Positions 1-9,982 of a DNA stretch of 64,000 nt are shown piece by piece. The DNA lies in assembly GCF_016820515.1 (NCBI RefSeq), contig NZ_JADHDV010000016.1:1-64000 (forward strand), given 5' to 3'. This stretch comes from Pseudoxanthomonas beigongshangi. GTDB lineage: Bacteria > Pseudomonadota > Gammaproteobacteria > Xanthomonadales > Xanthomonadaceae. The notes under the pieces were generated by a model. The model searched no databases, was not told where the DNA came from, and was given only the letters and a program-made list of their open reading frames with translations. Within the stretch, counting starts at the first letter, position 1, and every line of letters begins with the position of its first letter. A program made the translations under genes and the position numbers.

Positions 1-3
1 CTC

Positions 4-26
4 GCCCCCTGACTCAGGGGGCTTTT
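4..26 (+). terminator. Intrinsic terminator of a gene upstream of the window
   Basis: A perfect 7-bp stem (GCCCCCT/AGGGGGC, 5-nt loop) is followed by TTTT. It probably ends a + strand gene lying left of the window; no part of that gene is visible. Confidence 0.7.
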
Positions 27-78
27 GCTTTCGGATGGATCAGGCTTGCGTGTTCGTGAGCGGGTTTGGCGCCATCGC

Positions 79-100
79 GTAGAGCGGAGCTTGCTCCGCT
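79..100. repeat. SMAG-like REP palindrome (GTAG type)
   Basis: GTAG is followed by the inverted repeat AGCGGAGC-TT-GCTCCGCT. The same GTAGAGC...palindrome form recurs at 24951-25215. Such 22-25 bp GTAG elements are typical of Stenotrophomonas and relatives, where they are mobilised by RAYT transposases. No RAYT gene is seen here. Confidence 0.6.
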
Positions 101-131
101 GCTCCTTGGGCGGCCGGATGCGGCATCCCCC

Positions 132-902
132 TTACGGCGGCATCCGGTTGGAGAGGGTGGTTTCGCCCAGCAGGTGGCCGTCGGGGCCGAAGCGGCGTTC
201 ACTGATCCAGCCGTGGCCCTGGTGGTCGATGGCGATGAGGGTGCTGGCCCGGGTGCCATAGATCGGGTTGTGGATGAAGGCGGCCGACAGCAGACGTTCG
301 CGTTCCAGGCCGACGCCGGTGTCGGGCAGTTCCGGGTCGGGGGCGAGGTGTTCGTCGGCCAGGCCGCGCCAGAGCAGGTCCACGTCCTCCGTCTCGCGTG
401 ACACCCAGTCGGACATCACCCGCATCAGCCGCAGGGTCTTGGGCCAGGGCTCGTCGAGGTCGCCGTTGGATAGTCCGTGCACGCCGTCGGCCAGGAGCAT
501 TCGACGTGGATGCGGGTAGTTGCTGACATATTCGCAGACGTTGGCATCGGCAACCAGCAGATTGAAAGGGGCATAGGCGTCTGCCGCCGACCCGGTCGCG
601 CCCGCGTATGCGGACGCGGACAGGCCGCTGCCGAGGAAATCCGCCGCCAGCGCGCCCCGCGACGGGGCCTGCGGGACGACGATGCGGGGATCCCGGACGT
701 TGGTCACCACCGTCATCCGCCCCGAGAGGTCCAACCCCGCCCAGGTGCCGCCGGAGCGCAGATCGCGTCCGGCCAGTACCTCCGGCCGATCGGACCAGCG
801 CGCCAGGGCGGCGGTCGGACGCTCGTGCGCCTCGTCGCGGTTGCCGGCCATGACCAGGCGCCAGCGGGGATGGATGTTCCAGGCGATGGCGAGCAGGCAC
901 AT
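132..902 (-). CDS. NRDE (TANGO2) family protein
   Basis: This encodes 256 residues of the NRDE/TANGO2 family, named after an Asn-Arg-Asp-Glu motif seen here at residues 21-24. The family is widespread but its biochemical role is unsettled; links to heme handling and metabolism have been proposed for eukaryotic members. The start at 902 gives the Met-Cys N-terminus usual in the family. The open frame extends 15 codons further upstream, but those residues do not look like family sequence. No signal peptide or membrane segment is seen. The gene is divergent from the dcw operon and shares a 316-bp intergenic region with mraZ. The family call is firm; the function is not. Confidence 0.85.
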   Translation of the reverse strand: MCLLAIAWNIHPRWRLVMAGNRDEAHERPTAALARWSDRPEVLAGRDLRSGGTWAGLDLSGRMTVVTNVRDPRIVVPQAPSRGALAADFLGSGLSASAYAGATGSAADAYAPFNLLVADANVCEYVSNYPHPRRMLLADGVHGLSNGDLDEPWPKTLRLMRVMSDWVSRETEDVDLLWRGLADEHLAPDPELPDTGVGLERERLLSAAFIHNPIYGTRASTLIAIDHQGHGWISERRFGPDGHLLGETTLSNRMPP

Positions 903-1028
903 GCCCGCATTCTGGCCCCTTGCGCGCCTCGCCGTCAGCAGTCGCAATCCACGGCGAGACTGAGATCACGTCGTGCTCACGTCGGTGAATCTGACCCGAA
1001 TCTCAAAATCTGAGACGAAACAGCAACT

Positions 1029-1037
1029 TGTGGATAA
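1029..1037 (-). promoter_or_regulatory. Perfect DnaA-box match upstream of the dcw promoter
   Basis: TGTGGATAA on the + strand is the exact complement of the consensus DnaA box TTATCCACA. It lies about 70 bp upstream of the mraZ -35 element. It is a single box, so its function is uncertain. Confidence 0.5.
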
Positions 1038-1107
1038 GGCTTGAACAAGTCTCTGAAGTTTGCTGCAAGCCCTTGATACATCAAGCGATTTTTTGTCGAT
1101 CTGCCTG

Positions 1108-1135
1108 TTGACAACCCTGTGCGCGGTGCTAATGT
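1108..1135 (+). promoter_or_regulatory. Sigma70-type promoter of the mraZ/dcw operon
   Basis: A consensus TTGACA (1108-1113) is separated by 16 bp from TAATGT (1130-1135). It is the best promoter match in the region and would give a leader of about 75 nt before the mraZ GTG start. The following GGG repeats overlap the -10 and the transcript start. Confidence 0.7.
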
Positions 1136-1168
1136 GGGCATCCGAGGGAAAACCGGGTTTTTAGTGGG
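1135..1168 (+). promoter_or_regulatory. Candidate MraZ operator (phased GGG repeats)
   Basis: GGG triplets start at 1136, 1146, 1155 and 1166, preceded by T, A, C and T, so they recur at 9-11 bp, about one helical turn. MraZ in other bacteria represses its own operon by binding TGGG repeats spaced by 5-6 nt just upstream of mraZ. Placement and phasing fit; two repeats depart from TGGG. Confidence 0.5.
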
Positions 1169-1218
1169 TTTTCGTGGTTCAATTACCGCCTTCGTGCGGA
1201 CGGGCAAGGGCAGGATTC

Positions 1219-1665
1219 GTGTTTCAAGGTGAGACCGCCATCACGGTTGACGACAAGGGACGGCTAGCGGTGCCCACCGCTTACCGCGACCTCGTCGCGC
1301 GCGAGTGCGGCAACCGGCTGGTCATCACCTACAACCCGTTCGAGGCCGGCAGCCTGTACCTGTACCCCGAACACGAATGGCAGCGGGTCAGGGACGAGGT
1401 CAGCAAGCTGCCGAGCACCCAGCGCGCCCACCGCAGCCTGCAGCTGAAGCTGATCGGCGCCGCTTCGGTGGTGGAACTCGATGGCAATGGCCGCATCAGC
1501 ATCCCGGCGAGCCACCGCAGCGCGGTCGGCATCGAGAAGAAGGCGGTGCTGCTGGGCATGGGCGACAAGTTCGAATTGTGGAGCGAGCAGGCACACCACG
1601 CGCAGATCCGCCAGACCATCGGCGACGAGGATCTCAGCGCGCACATGCTCGAGTTGCGCTTGTGA
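1219..1665 (+). CDS. mraZ: Transcriptional regulator MraZ
   Basis: This encodes 148 residues with two SpoVT/AbrB-type half domains. The signature Asp-Asp-Lys-Gly-Arg lies near residues 11-15, and a second, DGNGRISIP, near 87-95. MraZ forms ring oligomers and represses the dcw operon it heads. The start is GTG at 1219: family members begin with Phe-Gln-Gly-Glu-Thr, and AGGGCAGG sits just upstream. A longer in-frame start at 1174 adds residues foreign to the family. The stop overlaps the rsmH start (GTGA), so translation is probably coupled. Confidence 0.93.
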   Translation: MFQGETAITVDDKGRLAVPTAYRDLVARECGNRLVITYNPFEAGSLYLYPEHEWQRVRDEVSKLPSTQRAHRSLQLKLIGAASVVELDGNGRISIPASHRSAVGIEKKAVLLGMGDKFELWSEQAHHAQIRQTIGDEDLSAHMLELRL

Positions 1666-2633
1666 GGACCGGTGACGGCACGCGGCAGTCCGCGCAGGCC
1701 GGTCACCTTTCAGCGCTGCACTTGCCGGTGTTGTACACGCAGGTCATGGAAGGGCTGCAGGTGAAACGGGACGGGACGTATCTGGACGGCACGTTCGGGC
1801 GTGGAGGACACGCGCGCGGGGTGCTGGAACGACTGGGGCCGGGAGGTCGGCTGCTGCTGATGGACAAGGATCCCGAAGCGATCGCGCACGCCGAACATAC
1901 GTTCGCGGATGATGCGCGCGTCGCGATCCGCCGTGGCAGCTTCGCCGGCATGGCGGAGTGGGACGCCACCGCCGCCGGCCTGGACGGCGTGCTGCTGGAT
2001 CTCGGGGTCTCGTCGCCGCAGTTGGACGTGGCCGAGCGCGGTTTCAGTTTCGGCAAGGATGGCCCGCTGGACATGCGCATGGATCCCGAATCCGGCGAGA
2101 GCGCCGCGGCATGGCTGGCACGCGCCGACGAGCGCGAGATCGCCGACGTGCTGTGGACCTACGGCGAGGAGCGCATGAGCCGCCGGATCGCCCGCGCGAT
2201 CGTAGCGCGCCGCGCGACACAGCCGTTCACCCGCACCGCCGACCTGGCCGAGGTCATCGCCTCGGCGATGCCGCGCGGCAAGCAGGACATCCATCCGGCC
2301 ACCCGCAGCTTCCAGGCCATCCGCATCCATATCAATCGCGAGCTGGCCGACCTGGAAGCCGGCCTCGATGCCGCGCTGGCACGCCTGAAGAGCGGCGGCC
2401 GGCTGGCCGTGATCAGCTTCCATTCGCTGGAAGACCGCATCGTCAAGCGGTTCATCGCCGCGCACGCCAAGGCGCCGCCGGCCAACCGCCGGTTGCCGGT
2501 GCAGGAAGAATTCGTGCCGACCCTGCGCATGATCGGCGATGCCCAGAAGGGCACGTCCGAGGAAATCGCCGGCAATCCGCGCGCCCGCAGCGCGGTGCTG
2601 CGCGTGGCCGAGAAACTGGAGGCCGCCGCATGA
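1662..2633 (+). CDS. rsmH: 16S rRNA (cytosine(1402)-N(4))-methyltransferase RsmH (MraW)
   Basis: RsmH methylates N4 of C1402 in the 16S rRNA P-site region using S-adenosylmethionine. The 323-residue product carries the SAM-binding Gly-Arg-Gly-Gly-His stretch near residues 44-48, the [11 protein letters not shown] motif near 110-120 and ISFHSLEDR in the C-terminal half, all family hallmarks. The chosen start is GTG at 1662, overlapping the mraZ stop. The frame is open upstream inside mraZ, but that part is not family sequence, and no ATG precedes the conserved His-Leu-Pro-Val-Leu-Tyr region. The stop overlaps ftsL (ATGA). Confidence 0.93.
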   Translation: MRTGDGTRQSAQAGHLSALHLPVLYTQVMEGLQVKRDGTYLDGTFGRGGHARGVLERLGPGGRLLLMDKDPEAIAHAEHTFADDARVAIRRGSFAGMAEWDATAAGLDGVLLDLGVSSPQLDVAERGFSFGKDGPLDMRMDPESGESAAAWLARADEREIADVLWTYGEERMSRRIARAIVARRATQPFTRTADLAEVIASAMPRGKQDIHPATRSFQAIRIHINRELADLEAGLDAALARLKSGGRLAVISFHSLEDRIVKRFIAAHAKAPPANRRLPVQEEFVPTLRMIGDAQKGTSEEIAGNPRARSAVLRVAEKLEAAA

Positions 2634-2893
2634 TGCGCTTCCTGATCGCGGTGCTGCTAGTGGCGAACGTGGCTTCGGCCATCGGCGTGATCTACGCGCG
2701 CCACCGCCATCGCCAACTGTTCGTCGAACTTTCGCGGCTGGAACGCTCGCGCGACGAACTGAACGTCGAATTCGGCCGGCTCCAGCTGGAGCAGGCCACG
2801 GTGGCCGAGAGCACCCGCATCGACCAGATCGCGCGCGTGCGGCTGGGCATGAAGTTCCCCGAGACCAACGATGTCGTGGTGGTGCGCCCGTGA
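2630..2893 (+). CDS. ftsL: Cell division protein FtsL
   Basis: This is a small bitopic protein of 87 residues: a membrane segment at about residues 4-21, then a leucine-rich heptad stretch (about 25-60) expected to form a coiled coil with FtsB. FtsL joins FtsB and FtsQ in the periplasm and activates FtsWI. Identification rests on size, topology and position between rsmH and ftsI, since FtsL is poorly conserved in sequence. Two adjacent ATG codons (2630 and 2633) could start it; 2630 gives the ATGA overlap with rsmH. Its stop overlaps the ftsI GTG start. Confidence 0.88.
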   Translation: MMRFLIAVLLVANVASAIGVIYARHRHRQLFVELSRLERSRDELNVEFGRLQLEQATVAESTRIDQIARVRLGMKFPETNDVVVVRP

Positions 2894-4752
2894 ACTCGCG
2901 CAGCACGCCGCCGCTGAAGAACCGCAACCGCGCCCGCTTCAACCTGCGCGGACGGCTGGCGCTGGTCATCGGTGCGCTGGGCCTGTGCTCGGTGAGCCTG
3001 ATCGGACGCGCTGCCTACGTGCAGCTGATCAACAACGACTTCTACCAGCGCCAGGGCGACTCGCGCTTCCTGCGCGAGATTCCGATCCCGACCTCGCGCG
3101 GCATGATCACCGATCGCAACGGCGAGCCGGTGGCGGTGTCCTCGCCGGTGGAATCGGTGTGGGCCAATCCGCGTGAACTGCTGAAGACGCCGGATCGCCT
3201 GCCGGAGCTGGCGCAGGCGCTGGGCGTGCCGCTGGAGCACCTGACCAACCGCCTGTCGCAGCGTGCCGACAAGGAGTTCGTCTACCTCAAGCGCCGGATC
3301 AATCCGGACGAGGCGCACCGCATCCTGGCGCACAAGATTCCCGGCGTGTTCTCGCAGCGCGAGTTCCGTCGTTTCTACCCGCAGGGTGAGGCGATGGCGC
3401 ACGTGCTGGGCTTCACCAACATCGACGATCGCGGCCAGGAAGGACTGGAGCTGGCGTTCGACGAATGGCTGCGCGGCAAGCCCGGCGCCAAGAAGGTGAT
3501 CCGCGACAACCGCGGCCGCATCGTCGAGAACGTCGATCTGGTGCGTTCGGCGGAGCCGGGCAAGGACCTGACCCTCAGCATCGATCGCCGCATCCAGTTC
3601 CTGGCGTTCCGCGAACTGCGCAACGCGCTGGTCGAACACCAGGCCAGCAGCGGCTCGATGGTGATCATGGACGTGACCACCGGTGAAGTGGTGGCGATGG
3701 TGAGCCTGCCGACCTACAACCCCAACGCGGTCGGCCAGGCCGGCGCCGAGACGCGCCGCAACCGCGCGGTGACCGACATCGTCGAACCCGGTTCGACGAT
3801 GAAGCCGATCACCGTCTCGGCCGCGCTGAAGGCGGGCGCGGTGACGCCGTCCACCCTGATCAACACCTCGCCGGGCTACATGTCGCTGGGCCGCTACACC
3901 ATCCGCGACGTGCCCCGCAACAACGGCGTACTGACGGTCACCGGCATCATCACCAAGAGTTCCAACATCGGCTCGGTGAAGCTGGCCGAGAAGCTGCCCA
4001 ACGACTATTTCTATTCGGTGGTGCGCAGCTTCGGCTACGGCAGCGCGCCCGGCAGCGGTTTCCCCGGCGAAGGCGTCGGCATCCTCGCGCCACCGGCGCG
4101 CTGGAACGGCCTGCAGAAAGCCACCATGTCCTATGGCTACGGCCTGTCGGTGACGCCGCTGCAGATCGCGCGCGCCTACGCGGCGCTGGGCAACGGCGGC
4201 CGGCTGGTGACCCCGACCTTCGTCAAGGGCGAACACCACGAGGCGCCGCAGGTGCTGGATCCGGCCATCGCCCGCGAGGTCGTGGGCATGATGGAAACCG
4301 TGGTCACCCAGGGCGGCGCCAAGCGCGCCGGCGTGCTGGGCTATCGCGTCGCCGGCAAGACCGGCACCGCGCGCCTGGCCTCGGGCGGCGGCTACGCGCG
4401 TGGCCGCTATGCCTCGCTGTTCGCCGGCCTGGTGCCGGCGAGCAATCCGCGTTTCGCCGCGGTGGTGGTGATCAGCGACTCGCAGGAAGGCGGTTACTAC
4501 GGCGGCCTGGTCGCCGCGCCGGTCTTCCACAACGTCATGGATGGCGCGCTGCGCCTGATGGACGTGCCGCCGGACGACATCGAGACCTGGCTGGCCGTGC
4601 AGGCCAAGGCCGAGGCGAAGCTGGGCGGCAACAAGCCGGCGGCGCCCGCGGCGATGCCCGCCAGCCTGGACGATGCCACCGACATGACCGATTCGCCCAC
4701 CTTCGACGCTCCCGCGCCGGTGGCCGTGCAGGGCACGGGAGGCGTGCGATGA
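2890..4752 (+). CDS. ftsI: Septal peptidoglycan transpeptidase FtsI (PBP3)
   Basis: FtsI crosslinks septal peptidoglycan in partnership with FtsW. The 620-residue product has an N-terminal anchor (about 22-42), a PBP dimerisation domain and a transpeptidase domain. The catalytic Ser-x-x-Lys is STMK near residue 301; SSN lies near 357 and KTGTA near 490. The start is GTG at 2890 (GTGA overlap with ftsL). The C-terminal 40 residues are Ala/Pro rich and poorly conserved. The stop overlaps murE (ATGA). Confidence 0.95.
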   Translation: MNSRSTPPLKNRNRARFNLRGRLALVIGALGLCSVSLIGRAAYVQLINNDFYQRQGDSRFLREIPIPTSRGMITDRNGEPVAVSSPVESVWANPRELLKTPDRLPELAQALGVPLEHLTNRLSQRADKEFVYLKRRINPDEAHRILAHKIPGVFSQREFRRFYPQGEAMAHVLGFTNIDDRGQEGLELAFDEWLRGKPGAKKVIRDNRGRIVENVDLVRSAEPGKDLTLSIDRRIQFLAFRELRNALVEHQASSGSMVIMDVTTGEVVAMVSLPTYNPNAVGQAGAETRRNRAVTDIVEPGSTMKPITVSAALKAGAVTPSTLINTSPGYMSLGRYTIRDVPRNNGVLTVTGIITKSSNIGSVKLAEKLPNDYFYSVVRSFGYGSAPGSGFPGEGVGILAPPARWNGLQKATMSYGYGLSVTPLQIARAYAALGNGGRLVTPTFVKGEHHEAPQVLDPAIAREVVGMMETVVTQGGAKRAGVLGYRVAGKTGTARLASGGGYARGRYASLFAGLVPASNPRFAAVVVISDSQEGGYYGGLVAAPVFHNVMDGALRLMDVPPDDIETWLAVQAKAEAKLGGNKPAAPAAMPASLDDATDMTDSPTFDAPAPVAVQGTGGVR

Positions 4753-6233
4753 GGCGCATGATGGCGCTGGCCGAACTGCTGCCCGACGTGGACGTGCCGC
4801 GCGACATCGTGGTGCGCGGACTGGTCCAGGACAGCCGCACGATCGAGCCGGGCGACGCCTTCGTGGCGATCGCCGGTTTCGGCGCGCATGGACTCAACTT
4901 CGTCGAGCAGGCCCGGCAGAAGGGCGCCAGCGCGATCCTGTACGCCCCCCCCGCACCGCCCGGCATGGACGTACCGCGCGACGCCATCGCCGTGCCCGGC
5001 CTGCGCGCGCGCATGGGCGCGATGGCCGATCGCTTCCACGCCTTCCCCTCGCGCGACATGAAGCTGGTCGGCGTCACCGGCACCAATGGCAAGACCTCCA
5101 CGGTGCAGTTGCTGGCGCAGGCCTGGCATATCCGCGGCACCCGCTGCGGCAGCATCGGTACGCTGGGCGCGGGCATGTACGGCGAAGTCGTGCCGACCGG
5201 CTTCACCACTCCGCTGGTGCTGCAGATGCATGCGCTGCTGGCACAGCTGCGCGATGCCGGCGCCAAGGCGGTGGCGATGGAAGTCAGCTCGCACGCGCTG
5301 GATCAGGGACGCGTGGACGGCGTGCACTTCGATGTCGGCGTGTTCACCAACCTCACCCGCGATCACCTCGATTACCACGGCGACATGGCGACCTACGGCG
5401 CGGCCAAGGCGCGCCTGTTCGCCTGGCCCGAGCTCAAGGCGGCGGTGATCAACCTCGACGACGAGTACGGCCGCGTGCTGTATCCGCACCTGCCCGGCGC
5501 GGTGCAGGGCGTGGGCGTCAGCTCGCGCGGACAGGAGGCGGCCACCCTGCGCGCGGACGCATTGCGTCTGGACGCCAGCGGCATCGCGTTCGATCTGGCC
5601 ACGGGCGGCGAATCCCATCCGGTGCAGTCGCGCCTGCTCGGCCGTTTCAACGTGGACAACCTGCTGGCGGTGGCCGGCGTGCTGTACGCGCTGGGCGAGG
5701 CGCCGCAGGAAATCGCCCGCACCCTGTCGCGACTGCAGCCGATCCACGGGCGCATGAACCGCCTCGGCGGCAGCGTCGACGAACAGGGCCGCCGGCTGCC
5801 GTTGATCGTGATCGACTATGCGCATACGCCCGACGCGCTGGAACAGGCCCTGTCCAGCCTGCGCGACCACGCCGGGGGCCGGCTGATCTGCGTATTCGGC
5901 TGCGGTGGCGAGCGCGATGCGGGCAAGCGTCCGCAGATGGCCGCGGCCGCCGAACGGTTGGCGGACCGCGTGTTCGTCACCGACGACAACCCCCGGGGCG
6001 AGGACGGCGACCGCATCGTCGCCGACATCGTGGCCGGGTTCACCCGGCCGGACGCCGTCACCGTGCTGCGTGATCGCCGCCTGGCGATCGAGCGCGCGGT
6101 CGGCGAGGCCGGCGAGAACGACATCGTGCTGATCGCCGGCAAGGGCCATGAGCCGTACCAGGAAATCAATGGCGTGAAGCATCCGTTCGACGACACCGCG
6201 GTGGCCCGCCAGGCATTGGAGGCGCGCGCATGA
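4749..6233 (+). CDS. murE: UDP-MurNAc-tripeptide synthetase MurE (meso-DAP type)
   Basis: MurE adds the third peptide residue to UDP-MurNAc-dipeptide in the cytoplasm using ATP. The P-loop GTNGKTS lies near residues 110-116. The DNPRGED stretch near 412-418 contains the DNPR motif that marks meso-diaminopimelate-specific MurE, as opposed to the lysine type, so this cell should have DAP-type peptidoglycan. Length (494) is normal. The start overlaps the ftsI stop and the stop overlaps the murF start, both as ATGA. Confidence 0.95.
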   Translation: MRRMMALAELLPDVDVPRDIVVRGLVQDSRTIEPGDAFVAIAGFGAHGLNFVEQARQKGASAILYAPPAPPGMDVPRDAIAVPGLRARMGAMADRFHAFPSRDMKLVGVTGTNGKTSTVQLLAQAWHIRGTRCGSIGTLGAGMYGEVVPTGFTTPLVLQMHALLAQLRDAGAKAVAMEVSSHALDQGRVDGVHFDVGVFTNLTRDHLDYHGDMATYGAAKARLFAWPELKAAVINLDDEYGRVLYPHLPGAVQGVGVSSRGQEAATLRADALRLDASGIAFDLATGGESHPVQSRLLGRFNVDNLLAVAGVLYALGEAPQEIARTLSRLQPIHGRMNRLGGSVDEQGRRLPLIVIDYAHTPDALEQALSSLRDHAGGRLICVFGCGGERDAGKRPQMAAAAERLADRVFVTDDNPRGEDGDRIVADIVAGFTRPDAVTVLRDRRLAIERAVGEAGENDIVLIAGKGHEPYQEINGVKHPFDDTAVARQALEARA

Positions 6234-7597
6234 AGCGGCTGCCGCTCTCGCTGCTCGCGCACTGGGCCGGTGGCGAACTCCACGGCGACGATGCCGTGGT
6301 GGACGCGATGACCCAGGACACCCGCGCCCTGCAGCCGGGCAGCCTGTACGTGGCCCTGCGCGGCGAGCGCTTCGACGGACACGACTTCGCCTACGACGCG
6401 GCCATGCGTGGCGCCGCCGCGGTGCTGGTGGAGCACACCGTCAATGTCGATCTGCCGCAGATCGTGGTGCCCGACAGCCAGCTCGCATTGGCCCGGATTG
6501 CCGCGGGCATCCACCAGGATCAGTCCGGGCGCGTGGTCGCCATCACCGGCAGCAACGGCAAGACCTCGGTCAAGACGCTGGTGGTCGCGATCCTGCAGCG
6601 CGCCGGCGTGACCTATTTCAACCCGGGCAACCGCAACAACGAGATCGGCTTGCCGCTGGCGGTCATCGACGCACCGGACGACGCCGACTTCGCGGTCTAC
6701 GAAATGGGCGCCGGCCAGCCGGGCGACATCGCCTACCTGACCGACATCGTCGCGCCCGACGTGGCGCTGGTGAACAACGTCGCCGCCGCCCACTTGGAGC
6801 GGATGGGATCGCTGCTGGGCGTGGCCGAGACCAAGGGCGCGATCTACGACGCCCTGCCGGCGTCCGGCACCGCGGTGATCAACGCCGATGACGCGTTCGC
6901 CGAATACTTCGCCGAGCGGGTCGCCGATCGCCGGATCCTGCGCTTCGGCCTGGAGGCCAGCGCCGACGTGACGGCGCGCGATATCCGCGCCGGTACGACC
7001 GGTTCGGGTTTCACGCTGGTCGCGCCGCAGGGCGAAGTGGCGGTCGAGCTGCACCTGCCCGGACGCCACAACGTGCTCAATGCGCTGGCCGCCGCCTCGC
7101 TGGCGCTGGCCTGCGACGTGTCGCTGGCGACGATTGCCGAGGGCCTGGGCGCGGCGCAGCCGGTCGCGGGCCGCCAGGTCGCGCGCACGCTGGGCAACGG
7201 CGCGGTACTGATCGACGACAGCTACAACGCCAACCCGGGTTCGCTGGCCGCCGCCATCGATGCGCTGGCCGCCGGCGATGGCGAAGCCTGGCTGGTGCTG
7301 GGCGACATGCGCGAACTCGGCGCCGACGCCGAGGCGCTGCACGCCGATGCCGGCCGCCGCGCGCGCACCGCCGGCATCCGCCGTCTCTACACATTGGGTC
7401 CGCTCAGCCAGCACGCCGCGCAGGCGTTCGGCGAGGGCGCCCTGCATTTTGAAACACACAAGACCCTGGCCGAAGCGCTGCGCGCCGATCTGCATGCCGG
7501 TGTGCGCTGCCTGGTGAAGGGTTCGCGCGGCAGCGCCATGGACAAGATCGTCACGGCGCTGCTGGCCGAAGGGGAGGGGAAATCGCATGTTGCTTGA
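6230..7597 (+). CDS. murF: UDP-MurNAc-tripeptide--D-Ala-D-Ala ligase MurF
   Basis: MurF attaches D-Ala-D-Ala to UDP-MurNAc-tripeptide, the last cytoplasmic step of precursor synthesis. The 455-residue product has the Mur ligase P-loop GSNGKTS near residues 106-112 and the central-domain stretch [10 protein letters not shown]. The MurF C-terminal domain begins near the DDSYNANP motif. It overlaps murE by 4 bp and mraY by 11 bp, supporting one translationally coupled operon. Confidence 0.95.
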   Translation: MKRLPLSLLAHWAGGELHGDDAVVDAMTQDTRALQPGSLYVALRGERFDGHDFAYDAAMRGAAAVLVEHTVNVDLPQIVVPDSQLALARIAAGIHQDQSGRVVAITGSNGKTSVKTLVVAILQRAGVTYFNPGNRNNEIGLPLAVIDAPDDADFAVYEMGAGQPGDIAYLTDIVAPDVALVNNVAAAHLERMGSLLGVAETKGAIYDALPASGTAVINADDAFAEYFAERVADRRILRFGLEASADVTARDIRAGTTGSGFTLVAPQGEVAVELHLPGRHNVLNALAAASLALACDVSLATIAEGLGAAQPVAGRQVARTLGNGAVLIDDSYNANPGSLAAAIDALAAGDGEAWLVLGDMRELGADAEALHADAGRRARTAGIRRLYTLGPLSQHAAQAFGEGALHFETHKTLAEALRADLHAGVRCLVKGSRGSAMDKIVTALLAEGEGKSHVA

Positions 7598-8672
7598 GCT
7601 CGCACGCTGGCTGCAGAGCCTGGAGAATTTCTTCGGGCTGTTCGGCTACCTGACCTTCCGCGGCATCCTTGCCGCGTTGACGGCGCTGTTCCTGTCGCTG
7701 TGGTGGGGACCGGCGGTGATCCGCCGCCTGGCGCAGTTCAAGGGCGGCCAGCCGATCCGCCAGGATGGTCCGCAGACGCATTTCTCCAAGGCCGGCACGC
7801 CGACCATGGGTGGCGGCCTGATCCTGATGACCGTGCTGGCGGCGGTGCTGCTGTGGGGCGACCTGCGCAACAAGTACGTGTGGACGGTGGTGCTGGTGAT
7901 GCTGGCGTTTGGCGCCATCGGCTGGTACGACGACTGGATCAAGATCGTCAAGCGCGATCCCAACGGCCTGAAGTCGCGCTGGAAGTACCTGCTGCAGTCG
8001 ATTTTCGGCCTGGCCGCGGGCCTTTACCTGTACCTGTACGCCGACGTGCCGGCGGCCACGACCTTCTACGTGCCGTTCTTCAAGTCGATCGCGCTGCCGC
8101 TGGCCGGCATCGGCTTCGTCGCCATCGCCTATTTCTGGATCGTCGGCTTCTCCAACGCGGTCAACCTGACCGACGGCCTGGACGGGCTGGCGATCATGCC
8201 GACCGTGCTGGTCGCCTGCGCGCTGGGCATCTTCGCCTACGCCTCGGGCAACGCGGTGTTCTCCAACTACCTGCAGATTCCGCAGGTCCCGGGTGCCGGT
8301 GAACTGGTGATCATCTGCGCCGCCATCGCCGGCGCGGGCCTGGGCTTCCTGTGGTTCAACACCTACCCGGCGATGGTGTTCATGGGCGACATCGGCGCGC
8401 TGGCGCTGGGCGCCGTGCTGGGCACCATCGCGGTGATCGTGCGCCAGGAACTGGTGCTGGTGATCATGGGCGGCATCTTCGTCATCGAAACGCTCTCGGT
8501 GATGATCCAGGTCGCCTCGTTCAAGCTGACCGGCAAGCGCGTGTTCCGGATGGCGCCGATCCACCACCACTTCGAACTGAAGGGATGGCCGGAGCCGCGC
8601 GTGATCGTGCGCTTCTGGATCATCTCGGTGGTGCTGGTCCTGGTCGGACTGGCCACGTTGAAGGTGCGCTGA
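7587..8672 (+). CDS. mraY: Phospho-MurNAc-pentapeptide transferase MraY
   Basis: MraY moves phospho-MurNAc-pentapeptide from UDP to undecaprenyl phosphate, forming lipid I at the inner membrane. The 361-residue protein has about ten membrane segments. Family motifs are present: the acidic DDWIK near residues 114-118, [10 protein letters not shown] near 193-202 and the HHHFELKGW loop near 327-335. The start lies 11 bp inside murF. No murD follows it; the next gene is ftsW, whose ATG shares one base with the mraY stop (TGATG). Confidence 0.95.
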   Translation: MLLELARWLQSLENFFGLFGYLTFRGILAALTALFLSLWWGPAVIRRLAQFKGGQPIRQDGPQTHFSKAGTPTMGGGLILMTVLAAVLLWGDLRNKYVWTVVLVMLAFGAIGWYDDWIKIVKRDPNGLKSRWKYLLQSIFGLAAGLYLYLYADVPAATTFYVPFFKSIALPLAGIGFVAIAYFWIVGFSNAVNLTDGLDGLAIMPTVLVACALGIFAYASGNAVFSNYLQIPQVPGAGELVIICAAIAGAGLGFLWFNTYPAMVFMGDIGALALGAVLGTIAVIVRQELVLVIMGGIFVIETLSVMIQVASFKLTGKRVFRMAPIHHHFELKGWPEPRVIVRFWIISVVLVLVGLATLKVR

Positions 8673-9982
8673 TGAACGACCGCGCCCGCCAGGCGACACG
8701 ACTGGAGGCCATCGGTGGCCGCTATGACCCGTGGCTGCTGGGCGCGGCGCTGGCGCTCGCCTCGCTGGGCGTGGTGATGGTCGCGTCGAGCTCGATCTCG
8801 CAGACCGCCACGCCGTTCTACTACCTGGTGCGCCACCTGATGTTCCTGGCCGGCGGCCTGGGCCTGGCGATCTGGGCGATGCGCACCGAACTGAAGACCG
8901 TCGAGCACTACAACCAGCTGCTGCTGCTGGGCTGCGTCGGCCTGCTGCTGCTGGTGTTCGTGCCCGGACTGGGCGTGAGCGTGAAGGGCGCGCACCGCTG
9001 GATCAACCTGGGCGTGTCCAACTTCCAGGTGGTCGAGGCGGTCAAGGTGTTCTTCATCGTCTGGCTGGCCAGCTACCTGGTGCGGTTCCGCGACGAGGTC
9101 AACGCGACCTGGATCGCGATGCTCAAGCCGCTGGGCGTGGTGGTGGTGCTGGTCGCGCTGCTGCTGATGCAGCCGGACTTCGGTTCGTCCTCGCTGCTGC
9201 TGGCGATCACCGCCGGCATGCTGGTGCTGGGCGGCGTCAACATGCCGCGCATGTTCGGCCCGGTGCTGGTCGGCCTGCCGGTGCTGGCGGTGATTGCCAT
9301 CGCCGAGCCCTACCGCATGCGCCGCCTGACCTCGTTCGCCGATCCGTGGGCGGATCCGTTCGGCTCCGGCTACCAGCTGACCAATGCGCTGATGGCGATC
9401 GGCCGAGGCGAATGGTCCGGCATCGGCCTGGGTGGTTCGGTGCTGAAGCTGAACTACCTGCCGGAAGTGCACACCGACTTCATCTTCTCCGTCATCGGCG
9501 AGGAACTCGGCTTCGCCGGCATCTGCCTGGTCATCGGCCTGTACGCGCTGCTGGTGGGCCGCGCGTTCTGGGTGGGCCTGCGCTGCGTCGAAATGCGCCG
9601 CCACTTCGCCGGCTACTGCGCGTTCGGCATCGCCCTGTGGATCGGCCTGCAGAGCTTCGTTTCGATGGGCGTGAACCTGGGCCTGCTGCCGACCAAGGGA
9701 CTGACCCTGCCGCTGATCTCCTCCGGCGGCTCCAGCGTGCTGATGACCTGCGCCGCGATGGGCCTGCTGCTGCGGGTGTCCTACGAACTGGATCGCGCCC
9801 AGCGGCAGGTCGCGCTGCGCGGCGAATTGCAGGCGGGCGCGGAACCGGCACCGGCCGCGTCCGACACTCCGGCGACCGCGCCGTCCGCGACTGCGCCCGC
9901 GACGACGCCCGCGCCCGCGGCCGTGCGCGGCACCAGCCGCCTGCGCCAGCGCATCGAACCCATTTTCGGGAGGACCGCATGA
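8672..9982 (+). CDS. ftsW: Septal peptidoglycan glycosyltransferase FtsW
   Basis: FtsW is a SEDS-family polymerase that makes septal glycan strands with FtsI. The 436-residue product has about ten membrane segments and the family's [14 protein letters not shown] stretch, and ends its conserved part with [13 protein letters not shown]. The last 60 or so residues are an Ala/Pro/Thr-rich cytoplasmic tail. The frame is open upstream within mraY; ATG at 8672 gives a TGATG junction and the usual length. Confidence 0.94.
   Translation: MNDRARQATRLEAIGGRYDPWLLGAALALASLGVVMVASSSISQTATPFYYLVRHLMFLAGGLGLAIWAMRTELKTVEHYNQLLLLGCVGLLLLVFVPGLGVSVKGAHRWINLGVSNFQVVEAVKVFFIVWLASYLVRFRDEVNATWIAMLKPLGVVVVLVALLLMQPDFGSSSLLLAITAGMLVLGGVNMPRMFGPVLVGLPVLAVIAIAEPYRMRRLTSFADPWADPFGSGYQLTNALMAIGRGEWSGIGLGGSVLKLNYLPEVHTDFIFSVIGEELGFAGICLVIGLYALLVGRAFWVGLRCVEMRRHFAGYCAFGIALWIGLQSFVSMGVNLGLLPTKGLTLPLISSGGSSVLMTCAAMGLLLRVSYELDRAQRQVALRGELQAGAEPAPAASDTPATAPSATAPATTPAPAAVRGTSRLRQRIEPIFGRTA

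Larger units (their letters stand above)
903..1218. other. Divergent regulatory region between the NRDE gene and mraZ
   Basis: This 316-bp gene-free stretch holds a small inverted repeat TCTCA/TGAGA (1001-1015), a perfect DnaA box (1029-1037), a sigma70-type promoter (1108-1135) and a run of GGG repeats (1135-1168) ahead of mraZ. No promoter for the leftward NRDE gene could be assigned with confidence. Confidence 0.6.
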
